A DNA stretch of 64,000 nt. Origin: Takakia lepidozioides. Lineage: Eukaryota; Streptophyta; Takakiopsida; Takakiales; Takakiaceae. A program made the translations under genes and the position numbers. The stretch spans positions 13,578,001-13,642,000 of the forward strand of contig CM060731.1 in the NCBI GenBank assembly GCA_030704615.1, written 5' to 3'. The notes under the pieces were generated by a model, which searched no databases, had not been told where the DNA came from, and worked only from the letters and a program-made list of their open reading frames with translations. The first letter of the stretch is position 1. Each line of letters opens with the position of its first letter. Positions 20,452 to 34,500 of this stretch are shown here, in pieces.

Positions 20452-20700
20452 AGCCGTTTCTCGCAATCCAGCATTCATTCAGCAATGGGGCTGGTCGATT
20501 CTCACTGCTTGACGGATGGCTGCCTCATAAAATGCTCAGAGTCTACAGGGCCTCCCTGCAGCTCCAACCCATTGTTTGATTTTAGCCACGTGACGGTCCA
20601 CAGGTCAGAACGTCAGAACATGATTTGAATGGAGCTGCTTTCCAGATTTGAAGAGTCCGAAGAAGAAGCTGGTGAAGAAGTACAATGACGGAGATGAAGC
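20452..20700 (+). repeat. Duplicated segment A, copy 2
   Basis: Matches 14,040-14,250 plus 14,500-14,545 in the same orientation and is contiguous here, without the insert of copy 1. Shared phrases include CCTCCCTGCAGCTCCAACCC and TGACGGAGATGAAGC. Confidence 0.8.
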
Positions 20701-20875
20701 GGCATAAGGATAGGCTAAAACCACTAATTTGCATCAATTGGATGAATGGCGAAGCACAGTCACAGGTTTGCCATAGCCCGAAACTGTTCGATGTGGATCA
20801 CACTAGTCCTCTCCATCTTCACCCTGTTCTGCCCACCCACCTCGCATCCGTCTCTTTCAGCGATCTCACACAGCG

Positions 20876-21172
20876 ATGGAGTTCCAGCCAGCTTTGGAGC
20901 TCCAACGTTCCTCTGTCACCCCTGTAGAAATCCACCGCGAGCAAGTGGTGCCTATGGACCTGAAGGTCTTTCTAGTTCCCCTTGGAAAAAGAACTTGTGC
21001 TGTGCCAATAAGCCTTACACCTGAAAGAGTGCGAGTGTTGTATAATAGGTATAGGAGGTGGCTAAGGGAACTCAAATACATGGAAGATTGCATGACAGAG
21101 GACATGAACGAGGGAAAAATAGGCTTGCCTGGACCCCTCCTCCCTACGCTCCCTGGGAGTGGTGGATTTTGA
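20876..21172 (+). CDS. Unrecognised 98-residue ORF
   Basis: An ATG-to-TGA ORF with protein-like composition: EIHREQVVPMDLKVFLVPLG, RTCAVPISLTPERVRVLYNR and YRRWLRELKYMEDCMTEDMN. The pyrimidine-rich stretch just before it (CATCCGTCTCTTTCAGCGAT) could be a splice acceptor, so this may be an exon. I recognise no family. The minus-strand ORF over the same bases is less convincing. Confidence 0.35.
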   Translation: MEFQPALELQRSSVTPVEIHREQVVPMDLKVFLVPLGKRTCAVPISLTPERVRVLYNRYRRWLRELKYMEDCMTEDMNEGKIGLPGPLLPTLPGSGGF

Positions 21173-22559
21173 GCCTGGGCAAACTGCAGGCACAGTTCGT
21201 CGCAATCGTTGCCATCCAAAGCTAGCTACAGTAACTTGTTGGAGACTCACTACTTTTGCCATGAATGCTCAGGGAATACCTGAGAAGTCCACAACTAGGC
21301 AGCTCTCCTAGATTCTGTCATGTAATTTCCAATCCCAAAACTGTATCTGCCAGAAATCAGTTGATCAGCCCAGCCAGACTTAGCACACCTGCAGGTAGTC
21401 TACTTTCCATTTGTAACTCCTATGCATGTACACGACAGTGGCCACAACAGCCAAACAGTTATTGACAAATGTTTTCCCTTAGCATGGGGCCAGGGTACTG
21501 ATGAGTTTCCAGTAACTCTCCCATCTCTGACTTGGATTAATAAACTAGCACTATTACATGCTAAAATCTTCTAATATAAAGGCAACTCATTCATTCTCTG
21601 GATGTTGCAGTCCAGGATGGTTTCAATCTGTGCATAGCTCTTTCTAATTTGACATCAACCAAAGCCGAATGATCGCATGTCTCATCCAACCCACCTGATC
21701 AGCAACTTCATAAAAGCCAAAACTGTAGCCATCAAGAGCATAGGACTAGCTGATTGGCCAACAGAAGAAGTGGCTTCAACCCCTCTTTCAACAGGCCGCT
21801 CGGTGTTAGAGGAAATTTCCTAGTTTCAGGCCAACTGGAACATCATCACTTTGAAGCCTGCAGACAAGTACTTTGTAAACCTCTACCCGACTGGCGAAAG
21901 AATATTAGACTCATAGTAGAGGAGACAGTGCAGATGATTTATCGCATGTCGGAGCTCGGAAGCAGTTGATCTCCAGGCCTTCAATAAGATCCCCCAAGAA
22001 AATGGTGCAAACCAACCTGTTTGAGAGGTGAGTTGGGAAGGAAGCACTTTCTAACCAGTGCAATCTGATAAATCTTTCTGAAATCAGTTACCCCATTTGT
22101 GAAGGGCATCTAGGCATGTGGAATTGCACCAGCTACAGTGTGCTGCCATCCCCAGTGGTTCAGGTAGCAGTAGAAAGACTGCAAAGTTCAAAGAGATTTC
22201 CATTTCAGACCTTGCAAACATGTCTACAAAGAAAGACAGATGCAGCCTTAGGCTTTTATTGATGGGCATTAATATCACCCTATCACATGAATCTCAAATC
22301 TATTGCTACATTTAGCCAACCCATGGCAGCTGCACCAATTCGCAAGACTCGTTTTTCCTTTAACCAGAACAAGTTGTCTGCCCTCGGCCTTGTACTAGAG
22401 CTCTTCCACTAAGGGAATCGATGATCGTATATACCCCTTTGAGTGCTCACAGGTGAAGATATAAACAGCTTCAGTTAAGTTGGTGGCGGGGGCGAGAGCA
22501 CATAGACAAATATGGACGGGGCAGATAAAAGTGGGGCAGGGGTTCCTGTGAGTTGAACA
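21173..22559. other. Region downstream of ALY, no gene seen
   Basis: Short ORFs only. The part nearest 22,560 must contain the ALY 3' UTR and polyadenylation site, but I cannot place the site. Confidence 0.4.
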
Positions 22560-25500
22560 TCAAGTGGTATGAGTCTGAGCTATAGGAATATCTACACCAA
22601 AGAGAATGTTTGATGGCACAGGGATAAGGGCTGTGATTTGAGACTTGACCATCCCAAGCTGCTGTTCTATCTCTTTGTAAATACAGTGGTTTTGGGCTGA
22701 TCTTGGCCTCAGATTCACCAACACCGAATCCAAAGTCTGATTCACATCTGATGTTGAAAATGTTCTGTCTGACAAAGTCTGCAATACCCCACCAAATAAA
22801 TAAAAGTCAGCACGGTCACCTTCATCACAACAATTTCACCCAGTCTCTTAAGTTCCAGGTCAGGTCTTGATCTACTCTGACACTCCTGCAATAACTTCTC
22901 GTACTCTTACGTGAATCACTGATTTAAAAAACAGGTTTGTATTCAGTAAAGAAAACTGTGCTTGGATAGTGACAACGGGTAAGCAGAATGGTGACAGTTA
23001 CTGTTGGCAGTCAGATAGTCACTCCTTGTATCATCCACATGCACAACATAATGAGGCAGCACACTGCTGGCCAGCATCAACCTGTGCATTCATCTTTGTA
23101 ACCACCCCTCCGACATGTCTTATGCAGCATCTGCTGTTGCTGCCATTATGTGGAGAGCACAGAAGACTGCATACTTGAACCCAGCCTACTGGATACCATG
23201 CACTGGTCACTAGGTACTTCCCAGTGCTACCGCACCACCTACCTCACCTAACAGCCCTACACTGGGTGCAAATGTACTGAGCTTCTGTCACCTTTCTGGA
23301 ATGGATGTGGGAAGACGAAGCCAAGAAACATTATTACGAGTGTACAAAGAGGATGAAGCAGAAGAAACTCTTGGAAAGCAGCAGACAATGCTTGAAAGCA
23401 AACCAAGCACAGATAAACGATCAAATAACACAATCAATCGAAGACAAGCTCCACTTATAACTCCAATGAACCACTATTGATCATTTTGAATGGACACACG
23501 CTGAAAAGTCATACACATACCTTTTGAGTGAAACGCACAGTTCTTATTTTAAAGAGACAAATCAAGGAAGACCCTATTCTAGAAATACACAATATGGAAG
23601 CAAAAACTGATGAAACAATCTGCCAAAGCACACAGAGATAGTTTATAAGCAACTGTACATACCTGCAACAGAAACAACGTTGCGACACAAGAAGTCATGA
23701 GTTCTGAAAGGAAAGTGCCTTCTTTGTTCGCATCCGTGAGGCAACCTGCCTGACTAAGTTGTTGAACCAAATTATGGGCTGCCACCTCTAGTGTAGTAGA
23801 CCTGGACTCCGGAACACTATCCAGATGTGGTCGTGTAGCCCTAACCGAGCTGACTGCAGTTCTGTTCTCAGGGTCAGCAATCCCATCTGGTACTGGTGCA
23901 GTTGATGGCTGCCCAAGGGATCCAGCCAGCCCTAAAGGTGCTGCTGTCTCTGCGGAAGTGGCAACAGATGGAGTATGTTGCTGTGGCAGCAATGAAGGTC
24001 CACCTCCTTTAGCTAAGGCCTCCAATGCACTTCCAAGTTTGTGAAGAGCATCGTCTCCTTCCTTCACAGCATCCATGGCCTGCATCAAGAAAATTGTCTT
24101 GTCAGAACAACAGCAAGCCATTCAAAACGGGCTTGGTCAGAGAAGAAAAAGGATGAACGGTCCAGTGAGCTTTTGTAAGCTAAGTCTGGGTTTGTCCCAT
24201 ATGCTACAAGACAGCCAATTTTAAGAGCCTGCACTAGTGGGACGGGACACTATTATGTGGCCCGGGGACACAGGAGCACATGAAATGGCTGATTATTCAG
24301 CTTTCCGTACTTGTAACTAACACTCCACCCTTGGTTCTCCTTCTCCCCCCTTGCCACAAATTTTCTGCCTAAATTTTGAACTTCGTCCAATAAAATCCTC
24401 AATGGTGAAGTTCATGTTCCAAGGTTGTCACACATACCTTCACAGCAGTAGACACCATCAGCTCGGCATGCTTCTTGGCCGAAAGAGTTATCTCTCCAAG
24501 GGCAAGACCTTGATCCAATAGCCCAAATCCACCGCTGTCTGCAAGTTCTGAAGTTACACCAGTGAAAACCCCCTGTGGGGACCGGTGCCATGGGGGCACT
24601 GCATTGTCTTGATACTTATTCCGCTGTCGTAACTGGACAAGGGCATTGGAAACCTGTCCCACACGACCCAAATATTTAGCTAGATGAAGTTCAAAATGAG
24701 ATATAGAACACAAGAAGAAAAGAAGCTAGCATAACAGACCACTCAAAACATAAACACATTTCTGGACTCTGTCTCTTTAGATGACCTAAGAGACTTTCAG
24801 GGTTCTGTTCAACAGTTGGGAGGAATCAAGCAAAGACCTGACTGTTGACTTCCTTTATTTGTAGAACGACAGTGGCATATTGACGTTGGAAAGCCTCCGA
24901 GTCCTTCACCCCTTCCGTATCAACCTCCACTTCATCATTCATCTGGCGCAGCTCCATAACCAATGCTATCTGCCAGTATTGGATGGAAAGCAATATCAAG
25001 CAGTGGTTTCACCAGCTTATCAGGCCACTACTATCACTTCATTGGCATTCTCACACCCAACTTGGCAAATGTTTCATCAACTCGGTTCTCTTCCACTACC
25101 ATGGTGTATTATGTCAAATAGAAGCAGTTGATTGGTGCTTGAAATTGGTGTCTCTGTACAAAAGGCCAATAATTTTATATGCAAACAATTTTTCCGCTTA
25201 CCTTCTTTTCAAGTGCACGGGTTACGTCTGCCAGTGCCCGCACATCAGCTTCTCTGGCTTGTGAGTGGCCCATGCCGTATGGTTGACTTAGGATTGCCTT
25301 CTGAGTAGCTGCTGTTGCCTCAAGAGTTGCCGCTTTAGCAAGACGTACAGCATCAATAGAGTCATCCTGCCCAGATGCACGTATCAACCTGCTGCATTAG
25401 ACAATGAAATTCTGGGAACTGGTCAAAGGTGAGAGTAGCAAGCAGAGATTAGTTACTAAGCGTAAGAACAGAAGAGGGACCAGCCTAGGTCCGCTTACCC

Positions 25501-28500
25501 CTGATTGTGAGGCTTGCTTATTTGATGCAGTTTGGTACCAATGCAAATTAGTGGTTATCCGTCATTTTCCACCACAAACAAAACTAAGCGCACTAATAAG
25601 CTGCACTAATCATGACTAAGAGATACTACAAGAACCCATACTGAACATTGCAACTAAACAATTGGTCAGCCCAAAACCTAACAAACCTGTGCTCTTTTTG
25701 AGAGATCATTGAGAAAAAGTTGTGAGAAAGGAGGGTAGTGGCGGCTGGGACGCTCCAGCCGCTCATTTAGGGCCGCCCGTGCAGCACCCCCAGCACTCAT
25801 AGGTGCCCTCAACTTCAGTTCTGACTTGGGGTCTTCACCAAGCAGTCGATCATTTCTGTCCACAAGAATGCGACGGAGTCGCATCACCTCAGGCATGTTG
25901 TCTAGTGGATGGATTGGCATAGCATCAATGTCCTGTTGACCATACACACAACAGCACATACGATATTTTAATTACACTTTGCTCACAGTAGCCTTGTTGC
26001 TGTAAATATGACCAGTTAGGACATAAACAAGGAAATAATGGAGGAAGCATAAAGGAAAGTGCAAAGGGGCTAACCACTCAACCCCTGCTCCAACTGGATC
26101 ATTTACCTTAATACATGAGAACAGTGCCAACTCAAGATATTCTGACTGAAAAGGCCAGTACACAGATGCACCCCAGAAATCACATGCACAAAGGGGTCAA
26201 GCTGTAGGCATTGCCTTCAGAATACAGCGTTTCCAACCGTCACCTAGGCCTCTTCCTCAAAGCATCTTTAGAAGAAATTCACCACAACCACTGGAAGCAT
26301 GAAGGGCCTGTGGAACCAATTTCCACAATCCCCCTCTCTCAGACCGGCTGTACTTCCACTTGAACAGTGCACTTCAATTTGAGCTAGATTGGAAACTGAA
26401 AGAAACAAAGTGCCACCATCACCTAGTCCTTCTAGGGCTCGGAAGAGACAGGCAGACAGACAGATATTGTTGTCTCTTAGCTACTAGGCACTATATGCAC
26501 AAGAAACAGAACGCCAAAATAAGGGGATAACAGTACCAGAACTAGCTCCACTCCCAACTCAGGACGGTCAAATTGAACACGACAACGGTTCCTGTCGACT
26601 GTCAGAATGCTGCCATCATGAATTTCCCGTGTCCTTGGGTGTCGACCAATCACTCTTTGACCCACTGTTAAAGGACGGGCTAAATCCGCTGGCAAGCCCT
26701 CCCTCAGACCTGTCCGGAGTTCATGATAGTGCGTACGCACAGAGTCCCGGTAAGTCTCCAATTTCTCCCTCTCCACCTGCAAAAACTGCTTGGACAGCCG
26801 CCGCGGTTTCCCAAGCGAACTGGCCACCAATACAAAGGTTTCTCAAACTCATATCCATGGAAAGCCAATAAAGTAGGCAGAATGCTGCGAGTGCAACCAA
26901 TAGATCTCAGCAATTCCTTTGCTCATCCCTCCAATAAGACACATGGTTCTGAGGTAGTACTGCTGGTTCAGTGCATGAAAACAAAATCTAATCTACATCA
27001 AATGTCAGAACACACATTGCATCACAAACCAAAGCTCCCTTTCAGCTTATAAATACAAAACTCATGTCAGTTTTGTTGAAGCTTACCCTCGTATGACCCC
27101 CCATTCAACTCGAGTAAGTCTAGGCACATGTCCAAGGCCAGCATGGTTCAAATACTCCACAAACTCATTCTGAAAAAACCAGGGAAGGTCAATTGCACTG
27201 TAAAACCATTCGTACATGCACCACCGCCGAACCTTGGGAGAAAGGCAATGAATCAAATTGGCCTGCATGATTTCAATCAAACGTAAGAAATCAACTTAGT
27301 TTCACCTTATCTGACTGCTTGTGTGATAGAAATACAATTTGGTGGCTCAAAGCTAGTTGCCACAAGCCACTTGTGACATTTCCAGAGATGCATCGAACCT
27401 GAATAAAGAGTGGCGGCTTCATCCACCTCTGGACTCAGCATGAGAGTTCCAATCCATGAACACCCCTATCTAGATACGTTATATTTTTCTGCTCACCAAG
27501 TCTGACAGAGATCCATTGGCCATGAGTACATATGTCTGGCCACAACAAAGATTATCGCCAACTTCAAAACATATCTCTTTGTATCTGTAGTTTACATGTA
27601 CCATTACGGTAATGAGTCAACACATGGCAAAATAAAGCCAAATTTTGCTTGAAACCTACCCTAGCATTTCTTGGCCCGAGGTCCGGAGTTGTGTGAGGGC
27701 AATGGGGTGGCTCCTTCAAAGACTGCTTACGTGCAGCAACCCCCAGACTTCCAGAGAGGTTTGCATTGGCACCCCTTTCTGCAGAATACTTTTCCGGAGG
27801 CGCCTTCTTCTTGCTCCGAAGTTTAAGGGGTAGTGTACCCTCATCTACCTCCATAGCTTGGTTCCCTCCTCCATCAGCGCATTCCTTTCCTGGGCTTGTA
27901 AGATGACCATCTTCTCCAGTCATTTCTGTTTGTTGCTTGGTGGTCTTTAACCCAAGTTTCACGGATAGGTTCTTTGTCCCAGTCGCACGCTTCAGTTTGG
28001 TACGGGCTTTCAGCACCACTGTAGCATCTCCCTCAGCAGCTGGAGGTTTGACCTGTGCAGTGAGAGACTCTTTCTTTGGTTACCCATATGGCAGGAACAG
28101 GGGTCAGACACCGGAGAGCAAAAGGACCAGGAAATCCACAAAGGAGACCAAAAGCAGATTGGGAACCATGAAGATTAAGCCAGCCATTCTGTCCAAGTGA
28201 TGTCCGAAGTGACTTGAGAATTAAGCTAGAATTTGGAAACAATACTCATGGCCAACTAAATTTTAGAGTCTGGACAGGCAATCAGGCTGAATAGTAGCCG
28301 ACCTTTCAGACTGAAGGTGCCACACTACCTGCCAGGACTCACATGGCACATCTATCCACTTGAGCCTGACAGCTCAAGGGAGGAGTGAATTAACCCTGGA
28401 CAAAGTACTCAACTTAAGGGAACCACACATGCAGAAAAATGGTCAGAAGTAAATACCTTTGAAACCTTCTCAGAGGGAAGCTTTCTCTTTCTCTTCCGGA

Positions 28501-31500
28501 CTTCAGATGGAGAGGTAGATGGCTGTCCAGCCAACAAGACTGTCCCTCCTCCATCTTCCTTCGTGACCATCTCTTTCCCTTCACCTTCCACATTGCCATT
28601 TTCCAGCTCTACTTTCACCTCGGCTTGCTGGACTTTCACATCACGCTTGGACTCCCTACGTTTTGGGCTTGTTTGCTTCTGCAATTTCTTGTCTGCCTCC
28701 AGTCTGCTGGCTTCCTGTTCCGCAGCATCTAGAGTGCAGAAGCACAGCTGTTAGGTTGCATTACTCATGCCAAAGTGTTGTCATCATAGATGAGGAAAGA
28801 AAATGTCATGACTACAAAAGCTTGAGAAAACTCGGCCAACGAAAGGACCTTCAACAGATGAAGATTGTCACTCACCGGCAAAAAGAGTTAGTGGTGTACC
28901 CAGCTCTGTCCTGGGTGAAGGAAGCAAGCCATTCAGTGACATGTCTGCCAAAGTAGCTAACGCATCCAGCCCACTGTTATTATCTAAGGAACACAAACAA
29001 CAAATTGTTAGCACGTTCTCTTTTATTCCTCTTATGTTAAGACAAGTACTCATTACTGATGTGAGAACTAGGATTTGGCCTGCCATATTGAAACGCATCA
29101 CTAATAAGATTTAAGGACAATCTGTTCCCACAGAGCAGCAAACCCCAAAATGACAAGAATCTCTAACCCCACCTTGTGCTTCCCACCTTTCCTAATGCAA
29201 AGTGCAAGGGATCTGGTCAACTGTGTATGAATACCTCCTGAGAACAGTTTTCGACTTCTCTTCTTTGGCCTCTCAGAGATAGAAATGGGCCGCCGCCGCC
29301 GCTGCCCAGGGGCCACCTCCTTGGAACCCTTGGTGGGATCATCAGCACCATTGTTATGGTCATGAAATCCTTCATCTTCAATCTCCTTCCTATCCTTACT
29401 ATTGTACAAGCCTCTGGCACCATCAACCTTGTCCAAGTTCTGCAACTTCGGCTTCTTAGACAGTGGCTTTTTCAACCTACTCTTAGCATCCCCCACAGGT
29501 ACCTTCTTCGCATCCCCTCCAGCCCTCCGGTCCCCTTGCATGGTGCTGCTGACCCTTGTGGCACCCTCAAACTCAAGGTCCTTGCTCTCTTCGCTCCTTT
29601 CTAAGCTGCCATCCACTTGGGTTGTTGGTGCAGTGGGTCTAACTAGGGCATCAGGATCTACCCTCAAAGTAGTGTCCTGCTGCAACACAGGTGATAACAG
29701 TTCAGAAAGTCATCAAGAGGACATCAAGGAAATGAAGTAGACAACCCTGGGAGTACAGTCCCAGTAGTAGATTCCATCATGTCTAGATTTCTTGGCGACC
29801 ATGTGCACTTGTACCCACAGTGACGTGGCAATTTTACTGAAAGCCTCATATTCCCTGATAAGCCAAAATCCAGTGACTGGCTCCAGGATAGTTGATATCC
29901 CTGATAGAGAGAGTGAGTAGGTATTTATTTCATCTACAGGAGGCCCAGACGCCCAATGTGACGAAGTAGCATCAATCCAAACATTGCTCCAAAAGACAGA
30001 GCAGAGAGCACCTTTATGTCTCCATTCTGATTAGCATTAGCCTGCCGAAGGCTTCTGCGGGATGGCGTGTAGGAGACAGATGGTGAGGCTGTCTTATTCT
30101 TCAGCAGTGTGCGAGCTGCCATCACTTCAGCAGCATCAGATTCCGAATCTTCCTCCAGCTGCTGTGGCAGCTTCATAAGGGAGACCTTATTGTTTCGGAG
30201 TTTCTTCTCTGCCACACTGCCAGGGGGAAATCGGGGGGTCCGCTTTCCTACCACACGCGGTCGATTGGCTGACCAGACACATCATTATTGTCAGCTGGAC
30301 TGTTTAGGTACTAAACCCCCTTATCTGCTATTAAATGCTTAGTCACTTACTACTAGGATCGATCTGTAATCAGCACTGGGGCCAACATGTGCCGAGATCT
30401 CTTGGAGTATATGATCAAATAAAACCTGCTCTCCAAGCTGTTGGATGACACTCAATGGAGCCTACAAAGAAGAATGCCCGTACTATTCACCCAAAATGAT
30501 ATACATAGTTACATGAGAGCCCACGCCCAAAAGGGGGCAGTAACTGCAAGGGGAACAGGCTCTTATATACACTAACGTCGGTCGGTGTCACCTCTATCTC
30601 TACATAGTTACACATTAACTGTCCAGCCAGTGATTGCAGGGTGACAAAGCGCCAATGGGCCATACTTCTGGGTTTCTTAGCCGGTGAAGGGCCTCCACTA
30701 GCAGTTTCCACAGGCCCATCAGAGCTTGTTCCCATTATTAAGCTCCCAACTCGCTTCCTCAATGATGTTTGCTGAGCTTGGTGCACACGTTCATCAGACC
30801 CAAATTCATCACTAGAGTCCTCATCAACACTCTGGCTTTCCTCCTGCAACAAAAGAGAAGTAGCAGTCGTGAACAAAACATTGTCATGAGGGATAATAGC
30901 AGACCTGAGCTCCTATCTCTCACATAGAGGATCATATAATAGAGTCGTTGAGAGTATTAAATCCTGTACTTTTGGTTTCTCTAGCATACATAATTGCAAG
31001 TAACCTGCTTGGCATGCATTTCTGAAATGAGTTCTTCCCATCGTTGTCATTTTGGTGGTGGTACCATCCCAATCCATAATTGATCTATGTTGGCAAACAG
31101 CTAAGCTTCCCCATTACACTCAAGCTCAAGAAAGGTTACTACCCATAACTGCAGGTGAAGGTTGAAGGTTCGCATTGGAAATTTCATATAATTGGATGAT
31201 AGACATTGCATCCATTTGCAAGTCTCTAATCTGGTCCATAATAACTGACTTGTGTTGACATAGCTCTAGCTAATGACAGATCATGTATATACATGATCTG
31301 ATTAGGCCACAATGATCTTGCAATGACATGACATGATAGAAGCTGGGTCTCCACCTGGAATGCTAACAAGAACATCAAATTTCGCCATAAACAGAACCAG
31401 TACATCCAACAGAACAGTGACAGCAACTGCTGACATAATTGACATATACATGCTCCTCAGGTCGAATGAGACCTACCAAGATATTGTAGTGGTCTGTCAT

Positions 31501-34500
31501 CATTGCAATCAGGCCAGCAGCCGAAGCAGTGCCCTCTGGAAGAGATAAAAATGCCTACACACAGCATGACAACTGAAAAAGTGAGAAACAGTGCCTGTCC
31601 AGAATCCTTCAATTCTGGCTGAAACCTGAATGGACACGCTCTGAGGTTCCTGCCACTTTTCTATGAATCCTGAAAGATTTCTCCAGCAAATCACTCTTTC
31701 GCAAAGCAGTACATATCATGTATCTTCAGCCGCTTTTTAAGACTTGAATGCTAATTGTGACATGTGCTGCGCTATGACAGCTTAGTGTAATTGCATTTAC
31801 CCGGTTCATGTGATATAGAGCTTCCACCATCTCCACTGTCCTCTTGTGCACACTCCCAGCAACCTGCAGGAAATAACACAACATCAACAGCTGCTATTTG
31901 AACGTACTCCAAGAGAAGATAAAATCATAGGGATCATTTATGACTGCTGAATAAAATACTAATAGAGAGAGGACAGTGGAGTCCTAAGTTCATAGCTGCC
32001 AGTGAGTAATAACAGTCACCTGTCAGTATGTGGCAATACTCAGACATACATACATGCAGTCCTGCAGGAAAAAGCTAGATTGAAGCAGCTCAGGTCACCC
32101 AAAACAGGCCCAATGATTCATTAGTAATCATCAAGAGCTGTCAGGAGATCATATATTACATGAGCTGTGTCTCCAGTTTTGGACAAAACACAGGAATGGA
32201 GGGATGAATGATCTGCCACTGTTTACTGTTGGTTGAAAACCATTTTTGCAGCTAAATGGTCTGGAGCCCACCATGCCATGTACCTACAGCTATCTATTCA
32301 AATTCACAGGAATTATTGTCCTGGTATTTGAAGATGACATCATATTTTTTCTTTATAGCTGCCAGTGTTCAAATCACTTGTTGGTGTCACTTCCGAGAGG
32401 AAATACAAAACCCAAAACCCCAACTGTGAGTCAAGTGACCCACAAATAAATTCCTTTGCGCATGTTTTCTTCACCAAGAACCACTATACATAGTACTTGC
32501 GGGGCACATTTCAGAGAAGAGAGTAAAAGACCCTGAGTCTCCCCTTTGCAGGAGTTCCAAATCTTTATCGTCAGTACTCATTATGGTAATGAATCAGGAC
32601 TTGTGGGACAGATGGAAGGAACAATATGGCTTTGAGCAGCAAACTAGAATTTTGAGGCAGAGGAGATGATTGCAAAAACATCCAACAATATTTGACAGCC
32701 ACAAAAGCTAATCCATCAATTGTATTCAACTTGAAAAGACACTAAGCAGCCTTACAACTTAGCACAGACAAGCAAGAACTGTATAGTGGGAAAATATACT
32801 CGTGATCTTGCAAGACCTTGTCCATGCACAAATATCATAGAGTGTCTACTGCAGCCCCCTGTTCTGAAAGACATTCTCTGCTGCGTAAAAAAAAGGGACT
32901 ATCACACAGCGGGATGGATCAACAAATAGGACAATTGCTTGTGCCTCACAAACAACATGCATTGAAATTCCAGTGTCAACCTGATAGATGGACCTACAGA
33001 GACAATTTGCTGCTCGCTTCATTTGCTGCGGCAAAAAGCAGTCAAGATGACAAGAGATTTTGGTACAACCAGAAAACAATCTCAACAAGTCAATTGTGGT
33101 CATAAGATACCTTTTTCCAGTCTCTGCCATATTTCCGAAATGCTTGATAGAAGAGCTCCAGGTCCTCTTTGCTCCAGGGAGGTCCAAGCATGTCCGACAA
33201 TTTGCGCTTCTGATCACCAGCCCGCCCACTCACCTCAGTCCCATAACTAGCATTCAAGCAGCATCCAAAATTGCTACAAATGACTGCAATTTTCACATCT
33301 GAGACAAAGTCCAACCCCTGTAACCCTTTGTCTCTGGAATCACATCTGTTCACAGATGTATACCAAAAGGTCATCTTTTCTTCTTGGAGGAATGGTTCTG
33401 GAATCAAACCATGCAAGCTTCAGAACATGACAAGGTAAATTAGACAACCTGTCGAAACGGTTTTTTTACTGAATAAAGGCCCTTCACTTTAACCACTTCC
33501 CTCAGTACAGAATGAGGGACTAAAGGGTCCATCAGATCCCAATCAACTAGTAAATCTCAGGGACACTAACACACAGATGGATTCCTATAACACATATGGT
33601 TATATCCAAATTGCATCATTATCACCACGTTTGATAAAACAATGGTCACAAAAATAATGGCCAAGAAGGCTGAAACATGGAAAAAGAGCAACCTTCAGCT
33701 TTGAATGTCAGTCTCACAGTTAAGGTGCAAAGAGATGCATTTATTGTTTCCAGTGAACACTGGTTATGACCTACCCATGAGAACAAATCTTCATGGGATA
33801 CTAACTCTCTTGGAGGATTCCTGGAGTTCTATCCCTCCAGACTGTGACATACATTTGCAACTACAAGGCAGGTTTCAAGCTAGCAGTTAAGTCACTGAAA
33901 GGTGAGAGAGAGACAGAACTTCTCGCAATTATGCAGGAATGGCCTTAAACTGAACCCAGATAATGGTGTTTTGCCAGGCATGAAGCCACCAATGCCTTTC
34001 TCAAGGGGCTTGCTTTGGTTGGAGATGAAGAACGCAAATGTGCCTAGAGTGCAGTGACATTCACAAGAAGAATTGTGTGCCGTGGTCTAGGACTTCAACT
34101 GGAAGAATAATCACTACAACCAGGGGCCCAACCCTGCCACTCACAATCTGATTTCAGGAAAAGCATAGACACACCGAACAATTTTCCCTGCTAAAACCAG
34201 CTTGCAGAACACTCATTACTTGATCTTCCTTAAAAGTATGCCACCTGGTTCCATCGTACATTGAATGGCCAAAGGAGTAATGTAGTTCAACAACAAAAAT
34301 CTGACCTTTGTGAGGTTGCCCTTGAGATTTAAATAGAAAAACCTAGAGATTGGTGATTGGAAAGCTCTATAGTGCGCCACTACTTCAAAAGAGAGGAACG
34401 CCACAGCTGCTAGCCAAGGGGGTTCCCGAGTGCTACTTAGATACATCTATGCTGGCTCTCTTACTCATCAGGACTCATTACGATAAAATCCGAAATGCAT

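Noticed and set aside
30351-30461. Exon-like stretch of 37 open codons with acceptor and donor sites inside the ALY region
   Set aside because: Its phase does not fit the next exon at 30,268, whereas joining 30,666 directly to 30,268 is phase-consistent and gives a sensible [18 protein letters not shown] sequence.
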